Shown: positions 18,016-29,213 of the stretch, in pieces | How positions within the stretch are numbered: the stretch's first letter is position 1 | Layout: the number at the start of each line of letters is the position of its first letter | Source: Nocardia vermiculata NBRC 100427 | GTDB lineage: Bacteria; Actinomycetota; Actinomycetes; Mycobacteriales; Mycobacteriaceae | Length of the DNA: 64,000 bases | NCBI RefSeq assembly: GCF_001613265.1 | Contig: NZ_BDCA01000005.1 | Span: 62,001-126,000 of the forward strand | Reading direction: 5' to 3' | Notes under the pieces: model-generated | What the model saw: the letters and a program-made list of their open reading frames with translations, nothing else | Database searches by the model: none | Told to the model about the DNA's origin: nothing | Made by a program: the position numbers and the translations under genes

Positions 18016-19575
18016 ATGACCACTGTTCGACCTCCCTCGGAGGCGGCAGCACCTGTGGACGCGCTGCATGCCGAGGATGCGGGCTACCACAAATCGCTGC
18101 GCCCCCGGCAGTTGCAGATGATCGCCATCGGCGGCGCTATCGGTACCGGGTTGTTCCTGGGGTCCGCCGGCCGCCTGCACGATGCGGGACCGGGACTGTT
18201 CCTGGTCTACGCGGTCTGTGGAATCTTCGTCTTCTTCATCCTGCGCGCACTCGGCGAGTTGGTGCTGCATCGCCCCTCCTCGGGGTCGTTCGTCTCCTAC
18301 GCTCGCGAGTTCTACGGCGAGAAGCTGGCATTCGGCGTCGGCTGGATGTACTTCTTCCACTGGTGTATGACCGGCATCGTAGACATCACCGCCATCGCGA
18401 CCTATGTCCACTATTGGGGAGGTACCCGCAGCATTCCCCAGTGGGCGATCGCGTTGGTCGCACTGGCGATCGTGGTCGGCATCAACCTGATCTCGGTGCG
18501 CTGGTTCGGTGAACTCGAGTTCTGGGCGGCGCTGATCAAGGTTGTCGCCCTGGTCGGGTTCCTGATCGTGGGCGTGGTCGTGCTGGGCGGACGCTTCGAG
18601 GTCGACGGGCAGACCACCGGCTTCAGTCTGCTCAGCTCACACGGTGGATTGTTCCCGACCGGATTCCTGCCACTGGTCACCGTCACCACCGGTGTCGTGT
18701 TCGCCTATGCAGCAGTGGAATTGGTCGGCACCGCGGCCGGCGAGACCGAGAATCCCGAGAAGATCATGCCCCGGGCGATCAACTCGGTCATCGCGCGCAT
18801 CGCACTGTTCTACGTCGGCTCGCTGGTGTTGCTCGCCCTGCTGGTGCCCTACACCGACTTCGATGCCAAGGAGAGCCCGTTCGTCACGTTCTTCTCGAAG
18901 ATCGGCATCGACGGTGGTGGCTCGGTCATGAATCTGGTCGTGCTGACCGCGGCCTTCTCCAGTCTCAACGCCGGGCTGTACTCCACCGGCCGGATCCTGC
19001 GCTCGATGGCGATGAACGGCAGCGCTCCGTCGGTGGCTTCCCGGATGTCCGGTGCCGGTGTGCCGTATGTGGGCATCCTGGCCACCGGTGCGGTGGCACT
19101 GATCGGTGTCGGTCTCAATGCCCTGGTTCCGGACAAGGCCTTCGAGATCGTGCTGAACATCTCCGCACTGGGCACGATCGCGGCCTGGGCTGCGATCATC
19201 GTGTGCCAGTTGCAGCTGTGGCGCTGGTCGCGTACCGGGAAGGCCGAGCGTCCGGCTTTCCGTTTGATGGGAGCCCCGTATACCAGCTACGCGACCTTGA
19301 TCTTCCTGGCCGCGGTGGTCGTCCTGATGGTCGTCGGTGAGGACGATGTGCCGCGCTACGCGGTGATCGCGATGGTGTGTGTGGTCTTCCCGCTGATGGT
19401 CGTGGGCTGGTTCATGGCGCGGCGCAAGGTGCTCGCCCTCGCCAGTGAACGGCAGGGCTACACCGGGCAGTTCCCGGTGCTGGCCGAACGTCCGCTACTG
19501 GGCGAGGAAGCCGAATCCGGTACCGGCGCCGAGCCGGGGGCGGACACAACGCAGGATCGGCCCGACGACCGATAG
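18016..19575 (+). CDS. ansP: Amino-acid permease, L-asparagine permease type (AnsP-like)
   Basis: A 519-residue APC-superfamily transporter with about twelve membrane helices. The opening [36 protein letters not shown], the stretch [24 protein letters not shown], and [17 protein letters not shown] match L-asparagine permeases of the AnsP group closely. It takes up asparagine or a related amino acid by proton symport. RBS AAAGGTCC lies about 10 nt before ATG. The C-terminal tail is acidic and polar. It is preceded by palindrome site B and followed by a strong terminator. The exact substrate is inferred from family resemblance. Confidence 0.87.
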   Translation: MTTVRPPSEAAAPVDALHAEDAGYHKSLRPRQLQMIAIGGAIGTGLFLGSAGRLHDAGPGLFLVYAVCGIFVFFILRALGELVLHRPSSGSFVSYAREFYGEKLAFGVGWMYFFHWCMTGIVDITAIATYVHYWGGTRSIPQWAIALVALAIVVGINLISVRWFGELEFWAALIKVVALVGFLIVGVVVLGGRFEVDGQTTGFSLLSSHGGLFPTGFLPLVTVTTGVVFAYAAVELVGTAAGETENPEKIMPRAINSVIARIALFYVGSLVLLALLVPYTDFDAKESPFVTFFSKIGIDGGGSVMNLVVLTAAFSSLNAGLYSTGRILRSMAMNGSAPSVASRMSGAGVPYVGILATGAVALIGVGLNALVPDKAFEIVLNISALGTIAAWAAIIVCQLQLWRWSRTGKAERPAFRLMGAPYTSYATLIFLAAVVVLMVVGEDDVPRYAVIAMVCVVFPLMVVGWFMARRKVLALASERQGYTGQFPVLAERPLLGEEAESGTGAEPGADTTQDRPDDR

Positions 19576-22155
<2,580 letters not shown>

Positions 22156-22190
22156 GGGGCCGGGCGAGGGTGCGCGGCCGCCGTGGTGAC

Positions 22191-22556
22191 TCAGGCGACG
22201 CCGCGAGCCCGCCACACCATGACCGCGACCGGTGCCGCGGCGATCAGTAACAGCCACAGCCAGTTTCCCGATGCCCAGGACGACACGATTGCGAACACGG
22301 TGATCGCACCGGCGAGAACGGTCAGGGACGGGAGCGGGTTGGCGGGTTCGGGTGCCGGCGGCGGATCGGGGGTGACGACGGGGAGATCGGTGAACAGGGC
22401 GGCCAGTTCGACCGTGGTGTCGGCTCGGGTGGCCAGCGCACTGCGCTCGTCGTATTCGTTCGCGCTCAATCTGCCGGCGCCCAGCTGCTGTGACAACTCC
22501 TGCAGTGCGCGCTCTCGCTCGGCGACGCTGGGGCGCGCGTCCGCCATATCGTCCAT
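22191..22556 (-). CDS. DUF1707-type small membrane protein
   Basis: A 121-residue protein. The N-terminal ~55 residues (RPSVAERERALQELSQQLGAGRLSANEYDERSALATRADTTVELAALFTDLP) are a typical DUF1707 domain, followed by a Pro-rich linker and two hydrophobic segments. I chose ATG 22556. A -10 hexamer TATTCT ends 7 bases before it, so the transcript may be leaderless. A second ATG lies at 22547. It is convergent with pknG and divergent from a MerR regulator that probably controls it. Function of DUF1707 proteins is not established. Confidence 0.75.
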   Translation of the reverse strand: MDDMADARPSVAERERALQELSQQLGAGRLSANEYDERSALATRADTTVELAALFTDLPVVTPDPPPAPEPANPLPSLTVLAGAITVFAIVSSWASGNWLWLLLIAAAPVAVMVWRARGVA

Positions 22557-22563
22557 GCACAGC

Positions 22564-22594
22564 AGAATAAGTCCGTTGCCCTCCAACGGCGCAA
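22564..22594 (-). promoter_or_regulatory. MerR-type promoter with dyad in 19-bp spacer, DUF1707 gene
   Basis: On the minus strand TTGCGC (-35, 22589-22594) and TATTCT (-10, 22564-22569) are separated by 19 bp. The arms CCGTTG and CAACGG (22573-22589) form a 6-5-6 perfect dyad across the spacer. Over-long spacers with a central dyad are the mark of promoters activated by MerR proteins, and a MerR gene starts 79 bp away in the other direction. Confidence 0.65.
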
Positions 22595-22672
22595 TCGAAC
22601 CGCCGCGGCTGGGGAGCGCGGTACGGTGGCCGGTTCCGATTCGCTGGTATTTCGGTGTGGTTTCCTTGTTGT

Positions 22673-23407
22673 ATGACAACCCGGCCCGAATACACCATCG
22701 ACCAGCTCGCGCGCGAGGCCGGGACCACCGTGCGCAGCCTGCGGGTGTATCACGAGCGGGGTGTGCTGCCGCCGCCGCAGGTCAAGGGGCGTACCGGTTT
22801 CTACAGCCCCGAGCATCTGAACCGGGTGCGAACCATCAGCCGGCTGCTGGATCGCGGGATCAAGCTCAACGGCATCAAGGAATTGCTCAACGCCTGGGAC
22901 CGCGGCGACGATCTCGGTGACGTCCTCGGTGTCGCCGGACCGGACAGTGCGGCCGAACCCGAGGCGAGCGACGGTGCGACGATCGCGGCCACCGAGCTGG
23001 AGCAGCGGTTGCGCGAGGTGCCCAATGGTCTGGCGCGAGTGGTCGCACTCGGTTTGTACGAACCGGTCGATGCCACCACCTACCGGGCGGCGGATCCGGT
23101 GTTGCTGCACGCGGTCGAGCAGCTCGCGGCCGCCGGCGTGCCGGAACCGGAGATCGTGAGTGAATTCGAACGCCTGGCCACCGAGTGCGATCGCATCGCC
23201 CGCCGTTTCACCGATCTGTTCCAGCGCACGATCTGGACCGAGTTCCAGCACGCCGAGGCGGGCCCCGAGGCGGTCGCGCGCCTGGCTGCGGGATCGGACG
23301 CGGTCCGCGCGGTACCGGTGCAGGCCGGTGCCGAGCTCATCGGCCGCTTCGTGAGCCGCTACCTCGAGCAGGACAGCGCGCTCGCCGAGGCACTCACGGA
23401 CTCCTGA
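22673..23407 (+). CDS. MerR family transcriptional regulator
   Basis: A 244-residue protein. Residues about 6-75 are a MerR winged helix-turn-helix (YTIDQLAREAGTTVRSLRVYHERGVLPPPQVKGRTGFYSPEHLNRVRTISRLLDRGIKLNGIKELL). The long C-terminal helical domain is the effector part and has no Cys motif, so a metal sensor is unlikely. It is divergent from the DUF1707 gene, whose promoter has a MerR-type dyad. The longer frame from 22655 lacks support, and ATG 22673 sits right before TTRPEYTID. Confidence 0.88.
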   Translation: MTTRPEYTIDQLAREAGTTVRSLRVYHERGVLPPPQVKGRTGFYSPEHLNRVRTISRLLDRGIKLNGIKELLNAWDRGDDLGDVLGVAGPDSAAEPEASDGATIAATELEQRLREVPNGLARVVALGLYEPVDATTYRAADPVLLHAVEQLAAAGVPEPEIVSEFERLATECDRIARRFTDLFQRTIWTEFQHAEAGPEAVARLAAGSDAVRAVPVQAGAELIGRFVSRYLEQDSALAEALTDS

Positions 23408-23475
23408 GCACTCACGCGACGGCATACGCGCGACCGACGTTCATCATCCTCCCCACCCCTGAGAATGCCAAAAAT

Positions 23476-23501
23476 AACGTGCCGTTGAGTAGCGGTACAT
23501 T
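23476..23501 (+). promoter_or_regulatory. Palindromic operator, site C (secreted protein)
   Basis: Arms AACGTGCCGT and GCGGTACATT with spacer TGAGTA, 64 nt before ATG 23566 (46 nt before the alternative ATG 23548). Same motif and orientation as sites A, B and D. Confidence 0.62.
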
Positions 23502-23565
23502 GGTTGGTGTGGTCGATGTCTCGCCTGCATGACCGGCGAGCAACGAGATGAACGGAGATCTGCCG

Positions 23566-24084
23566 ATGACTGTCACCACCTTCGCCCGATCCATTCGACG
23601 CTTCCTGCTGGCCACTGCGGTCGCCGCGACCGCCGGAGCGGCAGCCACCGCCGTGGTGGTGGCCCCCGCCGCCGCGCAGGCTCCGGGGCCGTACTGCCTG
23701 TGGGCCGGTGCAGCGTTCCCGCAGCAGACCTCGGTACGTGCGGGAGGAACGGAATTCCACTGCCACACAGACATGTTCGGCGCTGCGCGCTGGGATATCG
23801 GCGCCCGGTCCGGGGCCGGTGACACCGTGGCGAATCCGGGTGCCGTCCGCAATCCGGCCGGCCGGTTCAGTGCCGGTGCGCGACAGCCGGGCACCTCGTA
23901 CAACGACTACTGCGTGGGTGGCCAGCTGATCCCCGGCGGCGAGGACGTCTACGAGGCGGTACCCACCTCCGGTGGACTGCTCTGGCGCGCGGCCGGTCCG
24001 ATCTCGCAGTGGCGCTTCGAGGGTGCCGCACCGGAGCCGACCTGGCGTTCGTCCAGTCTGTGCCGAGACGGTGAACTGCTCTGA
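23566..24084 (+). CDS. Secreted protein of unknown function, four cysteines
   Basis: A 172-residue protein from ATG 23566, which has GGAG nine bases upstream. An in-frame ATG at 23548 would add six residues but lacks a ribosome site. The start region TVTTFARSIRRFLLATAVAATAGAAATAVVVAPAAAQA is a long signal peptide with a double arginine, cleaved after A-Q-A. The mature part has four Cys (YCLW, FHCH, DYCVGG, SLCRDG) that could make two disulfides, and many Gly, Ser and Trp. I do not recognise a family. It follows palindrome site C. Confidence 0.7.
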   Translation: MTVTTFARSIRRFLLATAVAATAGAAATAVVVAPAAAQAPGPYCLWAGAAFPQQTSVRAGGTEFHCHTDMFGAARWDIGARSGAGDTVANPGAVRNPAGRFSAGARQPGTSYNDYCVGGQLIPGGEDVYEAVPTSGGLLWRAAGPISQWRFEGAAPEPTWRSSSLCRDGELL

Positions 24085-24132
24085 GCTCGAATATGAACGG
24101 CGCGAGTCCTCGAGAATTCCCGGGACGCGCGA

Positions 24133-24144
24133 CTACTTAAGTAG
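24133..24144. promoter_or_regulatory. Perfect 12-bp palindrome upstream of the DHFR-fold gene
   Basis: CTACTTAAGTAG is self-complementary and AT-rich within GC-rich surroundings, 83 nt before the start at 24228. It may be the operator of an unlinked MarR- or PadR-type protein. No direct support beyond symmetry. Confidence 0.4.
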
Positions 24145-24227
24145 GTGCCGCGCACGACTACCGATGCGTCCCTTCCTGTCGCGGGCAACAATGACAGCCC
24201 GGAAAGAATCGGCAGGATAGGTGAGCG

Positions 24228-24800
24228 ATGGCTGGTGTGACACTGTGGATGCAGATGTCGCTCGACGGATACGCGGAGGGACCCGACCAGGAAGTCCACT
24301 GGCCGGTAGTGGACGAAGAGTTGTGCGAGGCCTTTCTGGACGAACTGCGATCGGCGGAGGTATTCGTCTACGGCCGCAAGACCTTCGAGATCATGGCCGA
24401 ATTCTGGCCGTACGCGGACGCCGATCCGGCCATCTCGCCGTTCTACGTCGAATTCGCGCGGTGCTGGAAGCGCACCCCGAAGCTGGTGCTGTCGCGCACG
24501 CTTCGAGACCCGGGCTGGAACACCCGGGTGATCGCCGACGATCCGGCAGCGGAGATCGCCGCTTTGCGCTCCGGCGGGACAGGTCCCCTCTTCGTCTTCG
24601 GCGGCGCGCAGACCGCGTCGTACTTCCTGGAGCACGATCTGGTCGACGAGTACCGTCTGTTCGTTCACCCGCTGCTGCTCGGTGGGGGCGTACCGCTGTT
24701 TCCCGGGCCGCTGCACACCTCGGGCCTGCAGTTGGTCGACACCATGACCTTCGACAGTGCCGTGGTGCAGATGCACTACCAAGCGGGACAGGTGGCCTGA
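24228..24800 (+). CDS. Dihydrofolate reductase-fold (RibD C-terminal type) reductase
   Basis: A 190-residue protein of the RibD-C/DHFR family: opening MAGVTLWMQMSLDGYAEGP, VFVYGRKTFEIMAEFW, LVLSRTL, FVFGGAQTASYFLEHDLVDEYRLFVHPLLLGGGVPLFP. These bind NADPH, but members of this single-domain group are not housekeeping DHFR, and their substrates are mostly unknown. GGATAGGTGA precedes ATG. It is flanked by secreted and regulator genes with no obvious link. Confidence 0.82.
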   Translation: MAGVTLWMQMSLDGYAEGPDQEVHWPVVDEELCEAFLDELRSAEVFVYGRKTFEIMAEFWPYADADPAISPFYVEFARCWKRTPKLVLSRTLRDPGWNTRVIADDPAAEIAALRSGGTGPLFVFGGAQTASYFLEHDLVDEYRLFVHPLLLGGGVPLFPGPLHTSGLQLVDTMTFDSAVVQMHYQAGQVA

Positions 24801-24870
24801 GGCGCCGAAATGATGCGCTGGTGACGAATTCGGGATTCGGCGAACCCGGGTGGGCTAACTTGTTCGTACT

Positions 24871-26277
24871 ATGTCTCCGTCGATGCGTACCGGTGTGCTG
24901 CCCGCCACCAGTAGTGAATTCGTGGGCGGGCAGGCCCAGCGGCGGCGGATAACAGCGCTGATCGAGGGCGGAGCCCGGCTGATCACCGTGGTCGGTCCTG
25001 GTGGCATCGGGAAGACGCGGCTCGCGATCGAGACACTGCGTCGCGATATCGGAACGAGTGTGTCCCGGGTGTCCTTCATCGACCTCGACACCTGTCCGGA
25101 CGTCGGCCCCGGAGCTGTGGCGGCCGGGCTGCGTGCCGTGTCGGACCGCAGCGGCGGGCGGCCGCACGTGCTGCTGCTGGACACCTGCGACCGGGCGGTG
25201 ACCGCCCTCGCTCCCGCCCTCGCCGAAGTGCTGGAGGGTGATCCGGCGCTGTGTGTCGTGGCGACCGCGCGCGAGTCGATCGGCTGGCTCGACGAGAACC
25301 TCGTCCCGGTGCCGCCACTGGAATCGACAGAGGCGTTGCGGTTGTTGCGTATTCGCATGGCATTCACCGGTCTTGCGGAGGAGCAGGCCGACGACGCCAC
25401 GCTGGCGCGCATCTGTCGCCACCTCGATCACAACCCGCTGTATCTGCGACTGGCTGCCGCCCGGTTGCGGCATCGTCCGGCCGCAGCGGTCTTGCAGGAG
25501 GTGAGCGGGGACGCCTACGACCGTCGCCTGTACTGGTCCGATACGGCGCGAGTGGGGATCGAGGCACGCCATCGCGACATCGGCTCCGCCATCGCGTGGT
25601 CGCTGCAGCACTGCGATGCGGCCGAGGTATTACTGCTGCAGCGGCTCTCGGTATTCGCGCACACTGCCGACGACCTCGGCGGGGCGGACCTCGATACGAT
25701 CGCCGAGGTGTGTGCCGACCGAGAGCTGCCGGCCACCTCCATCGGTTCGGTACTGGATCGACTGGTGGAGCGGTCGCTGATCGCGGTGTGCCTGGACGGG
25801 TCGTCGGCACGCTGGTCGCTCGCCGAGAGCGTGCGCGTGTACGCGCGCACCCAGTTGCACCAGCGGGATCCGTACGAGGCGAACCTCCTTGCCGCGCGCC
25901 ATCGCCGGGTGCGGCTGCGCGAATCCGCCCCTGGCTCGGTGCCGGCACTGCACCGTCCGCGCCGCCCGGCCCGTGGCGGGTCCGCAGGGCCCGAATCACC
26001 GGCGATACCGGCGGCAGGCTCCTGGGAGTCGTTGTCGTGCGCCGAACGTGAGGTGGCGCGGCTCGCCGCCGACGGGTGGTCCAACCGGGCCATCGCCGAT
26101 GTCCGCCGCAGCTCGGTGCGTACCGTCGACGCGCAGCTGGCGGCGGTCCGCCAGAAGTTGCAGATCGGGTCCCGGGCCGAGATCGCCGGGTACGTGCCCG
26201 GCCGGACGGCCGAGCCGGCACGGCGTGAGATCCGCGAGCGGTCCGGTCACCGCAGACATCGGCTGGTGCCGCGGTGA
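24871..26277 (+). CDS. STAND ATPase-LuxR transcriptional regulator, short form
   Basis: A 468-residue protein with an N-terminal NB-ARC-like ATPase (Walker A GPGGIGKT at residues 42-49, Walker B HVLLLDTCD, sensor VVATARESIGW), a short winged-helix region (EVLLLQRLSVFAHTADDLGG) and a C-terminal LuxR/GerE helix-turn-helix (LSCAEREVARLAADGWSNRAIADVRRSSVRTVDAQLAAVRQKL, about residues 388-430). It lacks the ~300-residue TPR-like sensor found in the next gene, its clear paralogue. It overlaps the start of that gene by four bases. Ligand and targets are unknown. Confidence 0.82.
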   Translation: MSPSMRTGVLPATSSEFVGGQAQRRRITALIEGGARLITVVGPGGIGKTRLAIETLRRDIGTSVSRVSFIDLDTCPDVGPGAVAAGLRAVSDRSGGRPHVLLLDTCDRAVTALAPALAEVLEGDPALCVVATARESIGWLDENLVPVPPLESTEALRLLRIRMAFTGLAEEQADDATLARICRHLDHNPLYLRLAAARLRHRPAAAVLQEVSGDAYDRRLYWSDTARVGIEARHRDIGSAIAWSLQHCDAAEVLLLQRLSVFAHTADDLGGADLDTIAEVCADRELPATSIGSVLDRLVERSLIAVCLDGSSARWSLAESVRVYARTQLHQRDPYEANLLAARHRRVRLRESAPGSVPALHRPRRPARGGSAGPESPAIPAAGSWESLSCAEREVARLAADGWSNRAIADVRRSSVRTVDAQLAAVRQKLQIGSRAEIAGYVPGRTAEPARREIRERSGHRRHRLVPR

Positions 26278-28748
26278 GCGATCCGATGCAGGCGCGAGCA
26301 CAATTCATCGGCCGCACCACCGAACTGCGCCGTGTCACCGAACTGGTGGCAGCGGGCAGTGCCCGGCTGATCACCCTGGTCGGTCCCGGCGGCATCGGTA
26401 AAACGACGCTGGCGACAGAAGTGCTGCGCCGGTACCGGCACCCCCGCCGCGATCAGGTGCTGTGGGTGCGGCTGGCGCGATTGGACGCCGGCTGTGGTGC
26501 CGACACCGTCGCCGAGGAGATCGTGCGGGCGGTCGCGCCGAGCGACTCGACCGGCCGCCGGGCCCGGGACTGTCTGTTCGACGCCTTCGATTCGCTGGAT
26601 GCGCGTCGCCCGATCCTGGTATTGGACAACTGCGAACACGTCTTGCCGTCGGTGGCGCCGCTCATCGCCGAGATACTGACCAGGGTTCCTCGGGTGACGG
26701 TGCTCACCACGAGCCGGGAACCGATCGGATGGATCGACGAGCAGCTGATTCCGGTGCCCTCGCTCACCGGCGACCATGCGTTGACGCTGTTTCGCCGGCG
26801 CGCCGAGCTGACCGGCAATCCGGTTCCGGGCGGGGCCGCGGACCTCGCCGTGGCCGCCCGGATCTGCCGGCACGTGGACAACAATCCGCTGTTCATCCGG
26901 TTGGCGGCGGCACGGTTGCGCTACCGGCCCGCGGACGAGGTGCTGTCCGATCTCACCGGCGGCGACGGCGACGGACGGATGGAGTGGTCCTCGGGGGTGC
27001 GCGCCGGTGACGATCGACGGCACCGCAGCGTCGGCGATGTCGTCGCGTGGTCCTACGGCCTGTGTGATTCCGACGAACGGCTACTGCTGGAGCGGCTGTC
27101 GGTGTTCGCGGCCGGATTCGACCCCGGCGACGACAGTACCGGTTGCGGGGGAGTCGAATACGACGCCGTCGCCGCGGTCTGTGCCGATCACGAACTGCCG
27201 GAATCGTCGGTGGGCCCCGCCCTGCAGCGGCTGGTCGAGCGGTCACTGGTGTCGATCCGGATGTCGGCCACCTCGGTGCGCTATTTCCTGCCCGAAAGTG
27301 TGCGGGTGTTCGCCCGCAGCAGAGTGCGCGCGCGTGCGGACGCGACGTTGTCGTACGCCGGTCTGCAGGCCCGGCACCGGCGGTACTTCCGGGACAAGGT
27401 CGTGGCCGGGCAGTCGATGTGGTACGGCCCCGACGAGGTGCGCTGGATCACGTGGATCAGGTCGTCCTGGGACGATGTTTTGCTCGCGATGGAGACCGGT
27501 CTCGGCGCGGCCGACGAGGCCGCGGTCGGCCTGGAGATCGCCACCGTGGTGATGGCCTTGCGGATCCAGTTCATCACCGGCGCCAATCGTGCGGTGGCCG
27601 GCCTGACCGAGCGCGCGCTGGCTGTGATCGGTGACGATCCCGCACAGTCGCGACTGCGGATACAGGCCAAGTCACTGGTGGCGTGGCTTTCGCTGTGGCA
27701 GGGCAATATCGGCCACACCGGGCGCCTCCTGGACGACTGTGTGGCCGAATGCCTGCCCGATCCGGCATTGCGCCGGAACTGGCGAGAGCACACCGCCACC
27801 GATATCGGATTGCCGGTCCAGGTGGAGTTCACCCGGGGGCTCGAGCTGTATCTGATCCACCAGGACCCGCGGGCGATCGATGTGTTGTCCCGGGCGCGAG
27901 CGAAATTCGCGGCGGCGGGAGACCGTGGTGGCACGCAGCGCAGCGAATTGTTCACGGTGCTGGCTGCGGCGAGCCTGGCCGATCCCGCGGACGCCGAACT
28001 GCTGGTGCGGCGGCACCGCGACGACGCCGCTCGAACCGATGCCGGCTTCTCGGTGTCATGGGCCGATATCGCAATGCTGATTCTCACCACCCGCAAAGGG
28101 GATCCGGTCACTGCCGTGCGGCACGGCCGCAGCCAGGTGGCCGCGCATCTGGACAACGGTGACACCTGGACAGCGGGCTGGATCATCCACTTCAGCACGG
28201 TGGCGCTGGCGGCGATCCTGTTGCGGCGCCTCGAATCCGGTGAGCCGGTCGGCGCACTCGTCACTGCCGCCCGTGAGATCGCGTGCCTGCAGGGGGGAAC
28301 TGCCACCTTGCACCGCTCGATGGGGATCGCGTCGGACCGGGTGCCCCTGGTCGCTACGGGATCCCGGGCGGCGCGCGAGGCGGCGAGCGCCGTGCTGGGG
28401 CAGCGCCGATACGACGAGGCGGTCGGGCGCGGGGCACAGCTGTGCCCGGAGCGACACGAACTGCTGCATTACTTTCTGGGGCGGCTGTTCATACCCGACG
28501 ACGCCGTGGTGGTGACCGACGACCCACTGTGGCGGGAACTTTCGCCCGCCGAACGCGATATCGCGATACTGGTGGCCGCGGGCTGGACCAACAGTGCGGT
28601 GGCCATTCGACGCGGTACGTCGGTGCGCACGGTGGATGCGCAGGTCGCCGCTATCCGCCGCAAACTACACGCCGCCGATCGTTCCGCGGTGATCCACCGC
28701 ATCCCGGGGGAGTTGCACGACCGGGTGCGACGGGAAGTGCGGCAGTAG
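26274..28748 (+). CDS. STAND ATPase-LuxR transcriptional regulator, long form
   Basis: An 824-residue paralogue of the upstream gene. The ATPase (Walker A GPGGIGKT at residues 37-44, Walker B PILVLDNCEHV, VTVLTTSREPIGW), the NNPLFIRLAAARLRYRP motif and the C-terminal LuxR helix-turn-helix (LSPAERDIAILVAAGWTNSAVAIRRGTSVRTVDAQVAAIRRKL) are nearly the same. A middle region of ~330 residues is helical and TPR-like, the usual ligand-sensing part. GTG start overlaps the upstream stop (GTGA), so both are made together and might associate. Confidence 0.84.
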   Translation: MSDPMQARAQFIGRTTELRRVTELVAAGSARLITLVGPGGIGKTTLATEVLRRYRHPRRDQVLWVRLARLDAGCGADTVAEEIVRAVAPSDSTGRRARDCLFDAFDSLDARRPILVLDNCEHVLPSVAPLIAEILTRVPRVTVLTTSREPIGWIDEQLIPVPSLTGDHALTLFRRRAELTGNPVPGGAADLAVAARICRHVDNNPLFIRLAAARLRYRPADEVLSDLTGGDGDGRMEWSSGVRAGDDRRHRSVGDVVAWSYGLCDSDERLLLERLSVFAAGFDPGDDSTGCGGVEYDAVAAVCADHELPESSVGPALQRLVERSLVSIRMSATSVRYFLPESVRVFARSRVRARADATLSYAGLQARHRRYFRDKVVAGQSMWYGPDEVRWITWIRSSWDDVLLAMETGLGAADEAAVGLEIATVVMALRIQFITGANRAVAGLTERALAVIGDDPAQSRLRIQAKSLVAWLSLWQGNIGHTGRLLDDCVAECLPDPALRRNWREHTATDIGLPVQVEFTRGLELYLIHQDPRAIDVLSRARAKFAAAGDRGGTQRSELFTVLAAASLADPADAELLVRRHRDDAARTDAGFSVSWADIAMLILTTRKGDPVTAVRHGRSQVAAHLDNGDTWTAGWIIHFSTVALAAILLRRLESGEPVGALVTAAREIACLQGGTATLHRSMGIASDRVPLVATGSRAAREAASAVLGQRRYDEAVGRGAQLCPERHELLHYFLGRLFIPDDAVVVTDDPLWRELSPAERDIAILVAAGWTNSAVAIRRGTSVRTVDAQVAAIRRKLHAADRSAVIHRIPGELHDRVRREVRQ

Positions 28749-28830
28749 CGGCCGACCTGCGCAGGGGTAGGAAACCGCCGGCACGGCGGTGGCCGGGGCC
28801 GGTGCCGCGGAGCGACGGCGGCCGCTGGAG

Positions 28831-29067
28831 TCAGCGGTTGCCCACGCGGTGACTGCCACCGGGAGATTCCGCGACGACGTGGCTTCCGCCCGGAGACTCG
28901 GCGACCGTGTGGCTGCTGCCGCGTCGCTCACCGACCGTGTGACTGGTGCCGCGGCTGCCGGTGTCGGGTGCGGCACCGGCAGCCGCGTTCACTGTCGCGG
29001 GCATCAGGCCGAGCGCACCGGTGATCGTGATCGCCACCAGCAGCCGTCTGTTCCGAAAGCCGTTCAT
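28831..29067 (-). CDS. Small secreted peptide with 10-residue His-containing tandem repeats
   Basis: A 78-residue product with signal peptide MNGFRNRRLLVAITITGALGL... cleaved near VNA, and a mature part made of about four tandem ten-residue units: SHTVGERRGS, SHTVAESPGG, SHVVAESPGG, SHRVGNR. Each begins Ser-His and has Val at the fourth position. The repeat is visible in DNA as a 30-bp period. GAGGGAAG precedes the ATG and palindrome site D lies 60 nt upstream on the same strand. Nothing known matches; the regular His spacing could bind metal or a surface polymer (speculation). Confidence 0.6.
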   Translation of the reverse strand: MNGFRNRRLLVAITITGALGLMPATVNAAAGAAPDTGSRGTSHTVGERRGSSHTVAESPGGSHVVAESPGGSHRVGNR

Positions 29068-29127
29068 CGCATACTTCCCTCGGCTCGTGCCCCGGATCGG
29101 CGCAGCGGGCCGGCGAGGCGAAACTTC

Positions 29128-29153
29128 AACGTACCGTCATTCAATGGCACGTT
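29128..29153 (-). promoter_or_regulatory. Palindromic operator, site D (repeat peptide)
   Basis: Read on the minus strand: arms AACGTGCCAT and ACGGTACGTT with spacer TGAATG, 60 nt before the start of the secreted repeat peptide. It is in the same orientation toward its gene as sites A-C. Confidence 0.62.
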
Positions 29154-29213
29154 GAGTTCGTTAGAAAGGCTGGTGTTCCCGGGCGCGAGAAGGGGAGGGC
29201 CGGTGTGGAGCCG

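Noticed and set aside
22655..22672. Earlier start for the first MerR gene
   Set aside because: It adds WFPCC-type residues not seen in MerR N-termini; ATG 22673 directly precedes the conserved YTIDQLA.
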